Source: Ptychodera flava
Taxonomy: Eukaryota > Hemichordata > Enteropneusta > Ptychoderidae
Length of the DNA stretch: 64,000 bases
Direction: 5' to 3'
Assembly (NCBI RefSeq): GCF_041260155.1
Contig: NC_091931.1
Span: 9,777,861 to 9,841,860 of the forward strand
In this document: in pieces, positions 24,655-36,189 of the stretch
How positions within the stretch are numbered: position 1 is the stretch's first letter
How the letters are laid out: every line of letters starts with the position of its first letter
Position numbers and translations under genes: made by a program
The notes under the pieces: model-generated
Database searches by the model: none
Told to the model about the DNA's origin: nothing
The model's input: only the letters and a program-made list of their open reading frames with translations

Positions 24655-24800
24655 AGCGATCGAAATGACATAATTTGTCTGACTTTCCTCAGCGGAAACA
24701 CATGAAATACGGTGGTTTGACTCGTGTTCGAACTCACAACGTATGGACCCAGTCACCTAGCTGAGAAGCCACAGACAAAACCGCTCGGCCAAATCCCCAA
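24655..24800 (-). mobile_element. tRNA-derived SINE head
   Basis: On the minus strand an A-box-like TGGCCGAGCGGTT (24779-24791) is followed 40-55 bp later by a B-box-like GTGAGTTCGAACAC (24724-24737). That is the split polymerase III promoter of a class II (Leu/Ser-type) tRNA. The acceptor stem does not close and the anticodon arm is degenerate, so this is a SINE rather than a tRNA gene. The body 3' of the head was not delimited. Confidence 0.65.
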
Positions 24801-25439
24801 TCTCAAGAAAGATTGGTTCAATAACCGAGCTGAGTTGTTTCAATTTTTCTGACTTCAACTCCTCCACACGCTGTAAAGTTCATTAAGCACTCACGCTCGT
24901 ATGCGCACTATTCAACATTTAATTTTTTGAAATGGCATTAATCAAAAACGTAGCATCCCCTTAGCTACTTAAAGCGGGAAGGGATGGGGCATAGCATGAG
25001 GTTTTCCCCACGTTTGTCATTTTGGCTTCACTGTTCTTCTATCAAATATTTCTGAAAGGTTTAAAACGGAATGTAATAAGAACGACTGGGTACGATTTCT
25101 GAGATTCTATAAATATGGATATTGAGCCATCTTATAATACTATGTATCAGGATAATAGCCGGGGAGTGTTTGGTATGTTTAAAGATATAGCCACTTTGAT
25201 TAAAATCAGATGTAGAGTACGGAGACGTCTGTACGATGGCTCTGATCAAAATTACAATTCATTTGTAACTCAGATTACCCTCTAAAAATAAAGAGTAATA
25301 ATAATCATCATCACCATCATAATAATAATTAATATAAGTATTATATAGAAATAATAACGCGAATAGTAATAGGTTAAATTTCCATGAAAATTTTCCTATG
25401 GGTATATGGGTATTTTGGGTCGAAAAGACCAAATATGAT

Positions 25440-26400
25440 ATCGATATCACTGCCTCATGTTTCCATGGTAACCATTTTAGGGGTTGAAAATTTCAGTTTT
25501 TCTAATATCCCATGAAAAGTTACTTTGATTGTTATGAAAATTATCTAGTAGGGGAGTTCGGGTCAGAGAACACAAATACCAGACTTATTCTAATGTTTCA
25601 AGTTGCGATGGTAACTATTTTTGGATTGAAAATATATGCTACTTTTTCCCTAATTCCTATTAAAGAAATATTGTTTGATGTAAAAAAATTGATCATAAGG
25701 GTTTTTCGTGTTAGCACACCAAAAAATCACACGCATTTTCATGTGAGATGCTTCCATGGCAACCATTCAGGAAAAAAAATTACCAGTTTTTTTCAAGTAT
25801 TCCACCTAAAATCCAGTTATCAACAGAATGTGTTATATCAAAGGGATATTTTGGGTTAGAAAGACCAAATATCCAGTGTAAAAATCCAGAAATCAACAGA
25901 AATATTATACCAAGGGGTTATTTTGGGTTAGAAAGACAAAATATGATATCCATTTTTACTGCCCTGTGTTTCCATAGTAACCTATTTGCATTTTAAAATT
26001 TCAATTTTTTCAAAATTCCATTAAAAGTAATCCCAGTTACTATGCAAATGATCTCCTAAGTGTATTTATCGCAGCATGAACTCCATGTTCATTTTTTGTG
26101 TTGCCATGGTAACCATTTAGATAACCACCGTTTTTTTTATTTATAACCATGCATATTTTAGACAAGGGGTATCTCTTTTCGTTAACCAGACAAGAAAAGG
26201 CTATTTTACGAGATTAGCCAATGAAGTGACTTTACTAGCCTTTTGTTGTGTATACTTGCACACCTTTAATACCAAAGGAAACAGGTATTATGAACGTCGG
26301 TGGGACTCAAAAGTTTTGTGACCTATTAACAACCCGTTTCACTCTCAGAGTTGTATGCAAATTTTAAAAGTCGCCATGACAACCTGACAACAACATGGCC
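25440..26400. repeat. Degenerate repeat with recurrent RFX X-box-like palindromes
   Basis: Six X-box-like 14-mers recur: GTTTCCATGGTAAC (25459), GTTGCGATGGTAAC (25602), GCTTCCATGGCAAC (25750), GTTTCCATAGTAAC (25968), GTTGCCATGGTAAC (26100, perfect) and GTCGCCATGACAAC (26370). Surrounding text such as 'TTTTGGGTTAGAAAGACCAAATATGATATC' (seen at about 25410, 25845 and 25920) shows the motif rides on a diverged repeat of about 70-150 bp. RFX factors bind GTTRCC-NN-GGYAAC. Confidence 0.65.
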
Positions 26401-28912
26401 TTTACAGCACTAAGACATACTGTAGCAGGGTTAAAAATTGGCCATGGCCCTTCTGCCGGTAGGAGGCATAATATTTTTGTGTCATTGTGATTGATACATT
26501 TTATTATCAAAATGCAACGAGAATGCATTTTTATTGGCCATCGTTTCCTGTGCCTGTCATTCAAGTACGTCAGTTCAGATATTGAAACTTTGTTGCAAAG
26601 TTCCACTGCACGGCCGATCGTCTTCGTAATTTCCAGAACAAAGTCACATTATGTGCCAAGCTTGGTTTGACTGCATTTATCTACCTCGTCCCAAAGTGAC
26701 GGACGGCTCTTTCAACCTTTCAGCTTAGTGAAAAACGCATTTATTGATTCGCCAAAGGCCTATAGATTCGCTTATTTTTGCACAAGTGCTACATGGACAT
26801 AGGAAAAAGTTCGACTCACCCTAGCCCTCTTGATTGTTGAATACAACCACGGTCCATGATGAGAGTTCTCGAATAAAAAACTGTAGCCGTGCTCGAATAC
26901 AAAAGTCTTCTCATTAAATTACGTCATTCTTGATATACAAGAGTTAGCATTCCAAATCTGTCATCCTGTTTTTTCAAACTTTGGAGAAGGGCGGCATTTT
27001 CATCTGAATGATTGAACGACGTGAAACGCAAAGTTCCATCGCATATTACCCTGCAATATGTACACTGTACAGTAGAAATAGTGTATACGCTCCAGGTACG
27101 TATAACTATACGCTTATACTCCATAAAATGGCCACAGGCGGCGTGAACTTTCTGAAAGGATTTCCTAAACGTCCTAATTGTTACCTCAGAGACTCATATG
27201 TGATGTCCTGAAAAGTAATTCCAGTTTCTGTCAACATGCAAAGCTGAACGACATGATTATAGCAAGAGACATAATGTACAGACTACACATTTACGCGCAC
27301 GTTCACTCAATTGCGCATACTCATATTGGCAGACTACACTGGCAAAAGTGCGCATGCATGAAGTTATATTTGTAGCACAGATCTCGCGGAAACTCACGCC
27401 TTTGCTCTATTTCTATCCCGAAACTTTCTTGATTGCTTACATTTAATGCACATGAACAAAATAAAACCAACAACGTCAGCATAGGGGAGGGTTTATGGTT
27501 TTCGCCACAACTGCAAATGCCACGCTGAAGATACGTTTACAAGGCCAATTACACTGGCATAGACTCTCCACAGTCGCTGTGCCTTGTTTTGTGCACGCCC
27601 ACGACTGCCACAATGGGCCTGCATTTGAAGGCTACGCTGTGCAGCTCAGCAGCTGTGAGCCCGCGCTGTCAGACACAGCGACTGTCAGTTTTTGCAAGTA
27701 TATGAATATTGATAAGGGTATTGATGTCAAAAGGAACACCTAACTGGGCGGAGATAATATACGTACGACAATTAGAAGTCACCCCTATTGACTAAATTAA
27801 AATAATCAACACCTCTTTTTCAAAGTTCCAACAGCTTCAGTGAACTGTTATTAGATTTCTATATAATACTTATAGCCCCTAAACTTCTAATAATAGTAAT
27901 AAAAATAATAATAAAAATAATAATAATAATTATAATAATAATAACAATAATAACAATAATACCTAAGCGGTATTCTCTTGCTGTCGCCTCTTTAGTAATT
28001 CCCGATTATTAACCAAAGTATGGAAAATATACGAAAAAGTTTTACTTTTTGTCGGCATCTCCGTACAGAGATTGTAGTGCGGTGTGGTTAAGTATAACAT
28101 AGCTTGGGAGGCTCAGCAGTAGTCACACTGATCTCTGCCACAGGCAACATTTTGCACCCACTTTCTGGGTATTGCGCGTTTTCCAAAATATACATTTCTG
28201 TCTATTTATATATAATATTTCGAACCAAAAAAAATAGATAACTTATGAATACACCAGTTATATCGATCCTCGAGTCAATGAACACTTGCAAAACATAGAC
28301 TTGCTCTAGTTTACATGAATGTGAATCGATGATTCAAAATGTATGCCCAACGGCTGTCAACTTTGCCGACGAGATTGCCAAAGCTTAAGCAGATAATGTA
28401 TAATTTTACATGTGTATTAAGTAAGTAAGATCTCTAGATGGACAGCTCCTATCAGAATCGGAGATGTTTGACATGTTCATTGAGCCAGTTGGGCACAAGT
28501 TCAGTTTTGAATATTTAAAGTTGCCTACAGCAGAGATTGGAGGGGCGTGCGGTCAACGACTCTTCGACCCTCTAGCTTGGTTAGAATTATTCATACTGCT
28601 CTTCTGCCACATCGCGCTTCTACCACTGTGTGGAGATTGCATCAATGGTACTACTCCCGAATAAAAAGGACATGACTGCTCAGACACTGTGGGTGAAGCT
28701 CACAATATTCTTAATATAATTGCCAAGATTTGATGTATTCCCCTAGCGTGTCGCACCATTCCTGGCAGAATATTATTTATGTTACTAAAAATATGTAACC
28801 TCACGTGATTAACCATTCTTTCACCATATCATCGTATGGCATTTATAATTTGATATTAATGGAATCAAAGTATCCAAATCATTAAACATTTATTATTTAC
28901 ATCCTTTTATAG
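26401..28912. other. RTK intron sequence; AAT microsatellite
   Basis: No exon was recognised. At 26847-26900 CACGGTCC and GTAGCCGTG lie between GAATACAA repeats, possibly another decayed copy of the 7-bp-TSD family. At about 27890-27962 there is an imperfect (AAT)n microsatellite. Confidence 0.45.
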
Positions 28913-29038
28913 GATGTCTCGACAACAGATGGGGCGAAGAATGCGAAAATGTATGTAATTGTCTTCATGCAGATAGTTGTGATCAACACCTCGGTTGCAT
29001 GTGCAGTTCTGGATGGAAAGGACGTCACTGCAATGAAG
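28913..29038 (+). CDS. RTK gene, EGF-like exon 2
   Basis: This 126-bp phase 1-1 exon lies between CTTTTATAG and GTGGGA. It reads GCLDNRWGEECENVCNC, then LHADSCDQHLGCMCSSGWKG and RHCNE, with the complete cysteine pattern and intact 'GW-G--C'. It is the same module type as EGF 1, as in Tie-like receptors where EGF repeats border Ig domains. Confidence 0.9.
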
Positions 29039-29416
29039 GTGGGAATATGGAAGTGCAGGTGAAAATCACTACAAGTTGATAAACTGCAGCTTGTTCTCAA
29101 TGCTACATAAAAGAAACATGCAACATAACCGGATAAGTTAAAATATCATTTGCGATGCTATAACAGGGTAAAGGGTTAGGCTATTTAGAGAGAATTCTTT
29201 GTTTGCCGTCCTTATATTTTTGTAAAACCTACCAGCCAGCCCGGGGAAAACACAAACACAATTAAATAACACGATGATTGTATTAGCATAAGCTCATTTT
29301 TGATAGGTGTCGTTTCGAAAAATAATATTTCCAATTGTAATAAATTAAAATCATAGTATATGAATAATTTTCGTAACAAACACGTCTAATTTTTTTCCGA
29401 ATTCTATATGCTACAG

Positions 29417-29597
29417 TATCGCACCCGCCGGCAAATCTGACTGAATATGAAATATTGATTATTTTCCTCTCAACGTGTGTGGTGATAACTATTGTCACAT
29501 TGGCGATCTGCTTCCTGTACTACCGAAGAATGAAAAAGAACCTACAGAAGTACCGACGTCTTACAATGATCAGGAAGAAATATACGAGGTTATGAGG
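29417..29597 (+). CDS. RTK gene, transmembrane and juxtamembrane exon with frame change
   Basis: The acceptor is CTACAG and the donor GTAAGG. After a short stalk (SHPPANLTEYE) comes a membrane helix (ILIIFLSTCVVITIVTLAIC), then the stop-transfer YYRRMKK. In that frame a TGA follows before the donor. From the A5 run near 29533 the next frame instead reads EPTEVPTSYNDQEEIYEVMR, a typical RTK juxtamembrane tail with Tyr motifs, and ends in phase 0. This is exactly what the kinase exon at 31555 requires. A one-base loss in the A-run (or a homopolymer assembly error) is the simplest reading. Confidence 0.85.
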
Positions 29598-29782
29598 GTA
29601 AGGTTTAAGACCATTGAGTATTCAATATTATTATTATTTGTGAACCTTTTATAAAATCTTATATCAGGCGGATTGAACGATGTATGAAGTTATATATATG
29701 GCTGTTTTTACCGTATTAATTTTGTAAAAGAATATTTGACGATAACTATATCAATTAACAAAATTGCAATGATTACTCAAAC

Positions 29783-31288
29783 CACGGTCCCTCCACAAAA
29801 CGGTCGGGAAACGCAATGTATTTCTATTGTCCTGATGCGCGTTGCGCTTCCGTTACACCGTTTATTCGCGTAAAGAGATTATCGTGGCTTGAAGAGTGAC
29901 ACCATTTTTACCTGACATGCAATGAACTAAAGGACAATTCGCATGCGTTACATAGGCTGTGTTTCGTATTTACACGTGCTGGTTTGACTAGACTACACTT
30001 GCAGTCAACACCAATGTAATCATTACAGCCATGATTTCATTTCTCTTGATGACAAGACATCGATTTCAACACCATTTCAGAGGAACAGAGTGAAGAGGTC
30101 TACAGTGTTCCGATTGAAGTTCACATGCCCCGTCCGTGAAAACGAGTGTATAAGTGCATGGAGCCAGCGGTTTTCGAGGACATATGACATCGAAACAAAA
30201 ATGACCTTTCTTAAATGTAAATTTTCCTATTATATTCGTATCGGCATTGTTTTAAAGCTACCGGGAGACCTGTGTGACACATCAAGCACATGCCTCGATA
30301 GGGCTTTATGACACGCCAGAAAAATTGCAATGGGGTTTGAATCAAAACAATATTTTTCACGTAAAATTCCCGCCAATGGATACGTTTGATCACAAAAAAT
30401 TGCGTCGTCAGTTTATTTTAAATGGTGTTACAAGTACCAAATCAAGAAAATCTACATTAAAATACCATGTAGTACGCAAGGCACAGCGATCAGAAAAGAT
30501 TTCAAAGAATCGAACATCGACTCCGCGAGGGTCCCAAAAACAAAATGGCGTTCGGCCGAATTTGGGTCATCTGCTTTTCTATCCTTACTTTATACTTTGA
30601 TTTGCAGTTATTGAATCTCTATAATAAGTTGAAAATTGCTTCAATCAGATAAATAGGTCCCAATCGAACATATTTGACCAGTCATCAAAACGAAAAAACG
30701 ATGAATATTTTGACTTCACACAACACGAACACAGATCGTCAGTGGACGCCATTTTCTAAATTGCCGAGCAAAGCATTACACAATAAACTATCAGTTTGCG
30801 TCTCATTATAAACCTTTATTCAAAAAGTGGGTTCGTCAGTTTAATTTTACGTATACTTTAATTACAAAAACAGACATCGGAATGAAACAGACCGTCATAA
30901 TTTTGCAGTGTAGAGCGAACAAAAATTCATGTTCTCCTGACACGTTATCAAAGACGCAATTCAATGAAAATGACCTACACACGATAGCGTGATCAAACGA
31001 AATCGCTGAAAATCGATTAGGAATAAAATGATCACCCACTTTCCTCATCATGAAATACTGCTTATCGAGAAAATACTGAAGTTTCAAAGTAGCTGTACAC
31101 TTTACGGTCGATTCAGGCTAGTTTCTTCGTCGAAGACGACACAACCGTACCCACTCTTTGACGGGACGCTACAGCTGGTGTGACGTCATCAACAGCGAAC
31201 GCCAGCGCAACGCGCATCCTACCAGCTAATCCCCTCGTTCGCACGTTTTGACAATAGCGTTTCCCGACCGTTTGGTGGAGGGACTGTG
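29783..31288. mobile_element. P-like non-autonomous DNA transposon, 1.5 kb, 7-bp TSD
   Basis: Left end CACGGTCCCTCCAC then AAAACGGTCGGGAAACGC; right end is its inverted copy with about two mismatches (TIR about 31 bp). Perfect CTCAAAC duplications flank it (29776-29782 and 31289-31295). The tandem copy at 31331-31585 holds the same site unoccupied (GATTACTCAAACTCTAGG), confirming the insertion and TSD length directly. The interior has no transposase; its short frames are not recognisable. 31-bp TIRs and a 7-8-bp TSD recall the P superfamily, but no transposase is present to prove it. Confidence 0.85.
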
Positions 31289-31585
31289 CTCAAACTCTTG
31301 GAACATAAGGGCAACATGTTAAATTGTCAACAATGATCAGGAAGAAATACACGAGGTTATGAGGGTAAGGTTTGAGACCATTGAGTATTCAATATTATTA
31401 TTATTTGTGAACCTTTTATAAAATCTTATATCAGGCGGATTGAACGATGTATGAAATTATATATATGGCTGTTTTTACCGTATCAATTTTGTAAAAGAAA
31501 ATTTGACGATAACTATATCAATTAACAAATTTGCAATGATTACTCAAACTCTAGGAACATATAGGGCAACATGTTAAATGGTCAA
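31289..31585. repeat. Tandem duplication of juxtamembrane exon end plus intron
   Basis: About 255 bp (29563-29782 plus 31296-31330) is repeated at 31331-31585. It covers the exon 3' end (NDQEEIYEVMR; NDQEEIHEVMR in copy 2), donor GTAAGG, the whole short intron and the start of the kinase exon. Copy 1 has lost the acceptor AG (CTCTTG), while copy 2 keeps CTCTAG. Copy 2's exon end has no acceptor of its own. Splicing from copy 1's donor to copy 2's acceptor still yields a normal junction. Confidence 0.85.
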
Positions 31586-31717
31586 TTGCGCACACCAGGT
31601 TGAGAAAATCACAGACATTGCTTGGACAGGGCTCTTCAGGACAAGTCCATAAAGGACATTTCAAACCAAAAGGAAGCAAACATATCGAAGAAGTGGCAAT
31701 CAAATCACTACTACAAA
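31555..31717 (+). CDS. RTK gene, kinase exon 1 (glycine loop and catalytic Lys)
   Basis: This 163-bp exon has acceptor CTCTAG and donor GTGAGT. It reads EHIGQHVKWSIAHTRLRKSQ, then TLLGQGSSGQVHKGHFKP and HIEEVAIKSLLQ. The 'W-I----L' entry, the GxGxxGxV glycine loop (LGQGSSGQV) and the VAIK lysine are all intact. It starts in phase 0 and ends in phase 1. The following intron hosts the 9.4-kb transposon. Confidence 0.93.
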
Positions 31718-31813
31718 GTGAGTGAAGACTTACATATATTAACCGAAACAATGTTACAGTAAATAATAAAGTGAGTGTAACTACAAAGTGAGTGAAGACT
31801 TACATATATTAAA
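31711..31813. repeat. 70-bp tandem duplication carrying a decoy splice donor
   Basis: CTACAAAGTGAGTGAAGACT plus TACATATATTAA occurs at 31711 and again at 31781. The first copy is the true kinase-exon donor. The second is a decoy without open exon in front. The remainder of the second copy (AACAATGTTACAGTAAATAAT) resumes only after 41213, so the transposon inserted into copy 2 after the duplication. Confidence 0.8.
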
Positions 31814-32542
31814 GTGGCACTCCCATTTCGTAACATTTTTGAAGTACATTTTTTTAATGCCAACGGTCGATATTTGACGTGGCGACTGAGCACGGATCAC
31901 GAGATATCGATAAAAACATGTCCTCCAAAAAGAAAAAGTTTGAATTCCGGTGGCTCACCTAAATTCAGCTTCCGAACATCGAACGTTCGGCACTGGGGCC
32001 GTTGTCAACTAAGCTATGGAGTACGAGTCTACGCTGACGCTGCTGTACGCCACAGTATCACTCACGTCGGTGATCGGTCATGCCCCCTGGCCCACTCTGA
32101 GAAAAACACGGAAAACAAAGTTTGATTCTACCAGAATTCACATAGGTGACTAGCACAGTTACGTGCGGTTGATACATAGCGACCGCCGAGTGTTATGCAT
32201 AGACGCAGACCACGCGCGCGGCGTACTGTGTGGCAGACGACAAAATGTAGTCATATGAGGCGGCTAATATTTGACACGTAAAAACTGATGTTTATGTGGT
32301 ATCGGTTAAAAATATAGTACAACTGATTTAGAATAATGAAAACGACAAAAACTAAGACGTTTTACAAAACTTACCTGAGGTAATGGCATAATGCTGTATA
32401 TAAAGTCTTTGCAGTGGGAAGTAAATTAATAGACCATTTTCCGCGATATGCGAGATCTCGCGAGATCTAGTTGTCGCCTTGACAACCAGCATACGACACA
32501 CGACACAGGTCAAATTTCTGTAAACAATATTTGCGTAACAAT

Positions 32543-35500
32543 ATGGGGGTCAAACGATGCGCTTATCCTCTCTGTAGAAGTGATTCACGGTATCAGCACA
32601 GAGAGTACATGACAGGTGTGTCCTTTGTGCGATTTCCGAAACCAGTTACACAACCGGAAAAATGTGATCGTTGGATCCGAGCTTGTTGTCGTGCCGACGA
32701 CTTTGGTAGGCATCGGATCACCCAGGACACCTACGTTTGTTCACGGCATTTCGTTGGTGGCAATGGTCCGACTGAGGACTATCCAGATCCGATACCTGCT
32801 ACTGCAAGGGGACCAGAAGTGAGGATTTTCGAGCAAAGAAAAGTGAGGCCACCACCCAGAGATCGAACGTCGCCAGCCATCGAAAAGCGGAGAAAGATAG
32901 TGAAATCACGGGTGAGTGTCATACTTAGATCGCGTTGTTTACCCTTGCCTTGTTAGCTCGTATGCCGCAGTTGTGAGTTATGCTGGATCGTCGATACCAA
33001 ATCTGCAACTACGTCACACCTATTCATGGAGGTATAAGTCTCCTCCCTCCATGGTCTGTAATAACTCAGTGCAGTGTACATTTATCGCTTCAGGGGCTAG
33101 GGGTATACGTTATCATCATCACATGCATTTGTTTTCCCAGCGATGCTGTGGATTTAGAAGAATAATAAACCTGTTTCTGTACATTCTGCTAATAGTTGCT
33201 TTGAATGGTTTTCAGATTGGTCCCACATGACAGCACTAACAGCAGGCGTGCCAAACCTTTGTAGTTTATCACACCCCAACATGGTCCATCGTCACCTTGT
33301 CGATTTTTGTATTTGCTTGTTTGTTTTAGTTTCATTCATTTCATGTTATTTCCCTCAGGTCACGGTTAACAATGAAAACGAAGGCACAGTCCCTTCAACA
33401 AGCTGCCAAGTAAGCCTGTGGCTGCTGTTCCTATACTGTCTTTGAGGCCAGTCAACACTACACATCAAAGTTGTGGTATGTATACTACTCAGCTTGTCTT
33501 TTTATGTTAGATTAGCATAGAATATATTTAGTTCTTGTTTTCAATTTATAAATTTTCTTCTGATTATTAGCTGAGTATTTTTCTCATTTTATCATAAAAA
33601 ACTCTGAAGTGGATTATTTTTATCTTATTCTGAAGAGTTTTCATTTTGATATATCAAGCAGATATAAGTGAAAAAATAACAAATAGATACATAATTTATA
33701 AATGTATAAATATATACATAAATAAGTAAATAATTAATTAATTAATTAATATCAAAACAGTATAATATATTTCACAGTAAGTGAAAGGTGGGGAAAATTT
33801 GAATTTCAAATAAATTATGAGAAATGTTTTGCATTCTGATGAAATTGTATTGTTAATTTGTATAACCTGTAATTGTTGGTTATTTCATTGAGAGGGACTG
33901 TGGTATAATCAGTATTTTTCCATATCATATAATTTTTATCATATTAAAGGCACACCAAACCCTGTCAGTCACAAGACACCAAGTCCTGTCATCTGTCACA
34001 AAGCATCACAAGCCACATCATCAAAATGTGATGCAGTTACCCAGACAGATATCACCATTGAGCATCTGAAGCCCTATTCTGACCAAGCATTGACTGACAC
34101 AAAGATCATGAAGCGACATATGTTTATGCGGGATGTGAGGAGAAACAACAAGTCATGTAAATTTTACACAGGTACAAACTTCATTTCTCAGAGTCTTCAA
34201 ATACTCTTTTGAATCAAAAAATAAGAGGAACAGATGCTATAATTTTTATGTATTTTTTAAGTGCTTTCACTTTATGCATTTAATTTAGTTTCTTGCTCTA
34301 CTCCTAAAACATGTTGAAATGCAGTTTACAGTGTACATGTGAATAAAGAATTGTTGTTCACATTTGAATTTTGGTCTTGACTATTATTTGTCAACAATAA
34401 TCTTCAATAACAGTATTGATGGTGTGTTTATCAGACAGTTTCTGGGTATCTTAACATGATTTAGGGAGTAGAGCAAGCAACTGAAGTAAATACACAGACT
34501 AAAATCAAAACAAATATATTTTAATGTGTATTTTCTCTGTAGGTTTGGTTTCACTACAGATGCTGATGTATTTGTTCAGATGGATTCAGGCTAAGGCAGA
34601 AAGGATAACATTGTGGAAAGGAGAAAGTACATCTGTAAGTACATTTAGTATGAACAACACAGCCTGTATGTGGAATGTGATAGTTCAGTTTTGTAATATT
34701 CTCATTGGCTTAATATATTAGTTTATAGGCCTGAGCACATGGGGTCATATCAAGTGGTAGTAGCACTGGAGGTCAAAGGCCAAATACCAATTCCTTTTCA
34801 ATATTGGATTTACAATCTTTCATGCTATCTTTTACAGAATGTTCCCAGAATAAAAGTGGCTGTGGACGTGCATTGACTACTTTTGAAGCGTTCATAATGG
34901 TTATGGTGAGATTGCGGAGAGGTCTGGATATAGACCATCTTGCAGATGTTTTTGGGGTTTCTTCTGCAACTGCCAGTCGATACTGTAACACGTGGATTGA
35001 GTTTCTGTTTAAAGAATTGTCTTTCCTCATAAAATGGCCTACACGTGATCAGATACGAGCTTCTCTTCCTAAATCATTTAAGAAATTCAAAAAAACAATT
35101 GCTGTTATTGATTGCACAGAATTTTTTGTTCAAAAGCCATCTATACCCTCATCACAGAGAATTACTTGGTCATCATACAAACATAACAATACTTTCAAGA
35201 TTTTAGTTTCAATATCTCCTAATGGTGCCTTTACTTTTGTTTCTGATCTGTGGTCTGGCTCAGTATCTGATCGACGTTTAGTGCAAGACAGTGGTTTTTT
35301 AAATAATATTAATGCAGGTGATGATGTAATGGCAGATAGGGGGTTTCTTATCCGTGATTTACTAGCTCTTCGGGGAGCTACTTTGAACATCCCTCCATTT
35401 ACGCACGGAAAACAACTCAGTAGTGCAGCTGTGACAAAGACCAGGCGGATAGCCAGTGCACGTATCCATGTGGAAAGGGCAATTGGGAGACTGAAGAATT

Positions 35501-35607
35501 TCAAAATTCTTCAAGGTATTTTCCCACTGAAATCCAAAAACATAATGAATCAAACAGTCAAACTATGTGCTCTACTGTGTAATCTTGACAGAACCTTGGT
35601 TAGATAA
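32543..35607 (+). CDS. THAP-domain DDE_4 (Harbinger-like) transposase, multi-exon
   Basis: Exon 32543-32911 begins MGVKRCAYPLCRSDSRY. It carries a C2CH THAP zinc finger (CAYPLC, DRWIRACC, VCSRHF) closed by YPDPIPA. A poorly resolved exon lies within 33359-33474 (K-P-V-A-A-V-P frame best fits phase). Exon 33950-34171 ends KSCKFYTG. Exon 34543-34634 reads LVSLQMLMYLFRWIQAKAER. The last exon, about 34838-35607, has a helix-turn-helix (LADVFGVSSATASRYCNTW) and the DDE_4 core: AVIDCTEFF, LWSGSVSDRR, VMADRGFLIRD, ARIHVERAIGRLKNF, then TAA. The three acidic residues are present. The junction 34634/34838 is out of phase as drawn, so a donor/acceptor choice there is unsettled. AATAAA follows near 35908. 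The protein would bind the TIRs by THAP and cut and join the element in the nucleus. Confidence 0.88.
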
Positions 35608-36189
35608 ATTACAAGGTGTGCTCTGTTTGAGTCTCTTAAAAGTCTCTTGTAAATTTTTGAAAGATCTGTGGATTTATAATCACCAGGTGCTTTTTGTTAT
35701 TTTTACCCATCCTGTAATTGTTTCTATATGGACACGTTTAAAGTCTGAAAGAAAGAATTAATAATAATAACAATAATTACACTTATCAAAGAAAATTAAT
35801 ATATATTTCATAATTACTTATTATAAATTTCCTTATTTATAACTTATGAAAAAACAGAGTAGATTACCATTTTATAGATATATTTATTAATATTTTTATA
35901 TTTTATGAATAAAGTTCAGACAATGTGTTTTTACATGTCATTGGAGTTTATTTCTTTCAGTATTAAGTACCAATCACAGACAATACATGTGGACACTTTC
36001 ATAGTGAAGTAATATGCTACCTTGACACACATACATACTACTAATTCAGGTATAAATTGGCAAGTCCATACTTCTGCTAAAATTCTTTATAATTTGACAG
36101 TTGTTTGTTGGAATGTGAAATTATATGCACATTAAATCACTAAAAATGAGTTTTATAAGAAAATTATATTATACACAATGAAATGTTCT

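Noticed and set aside
24655-24800. tRNA gene with Leu/Ser-like A and B boxes
   Set aside because: The acceptor stem does not pair and the anticodon arm is degenerate; fits a SINE head.
26846-26905. CACGGTCC...GTAGCCGTG between GAATACAA copies as a fifth footprint
   Set aside because: The repeats are not adjacent to the tips and the inner sequence is unrelated; at best a decayed copy.
30067-30138. Exon-like stretch after CATTTCAG reading EEQSEEVYSVPIEVHMPRP inside the 1.5-kb element
   Set aside because: It lies inside the transposon. The membrane exon joins the kinase exon in phase 0 without it, and its end phase fits neither neighbour. Capture of a host exon is conceivable but unsupported.
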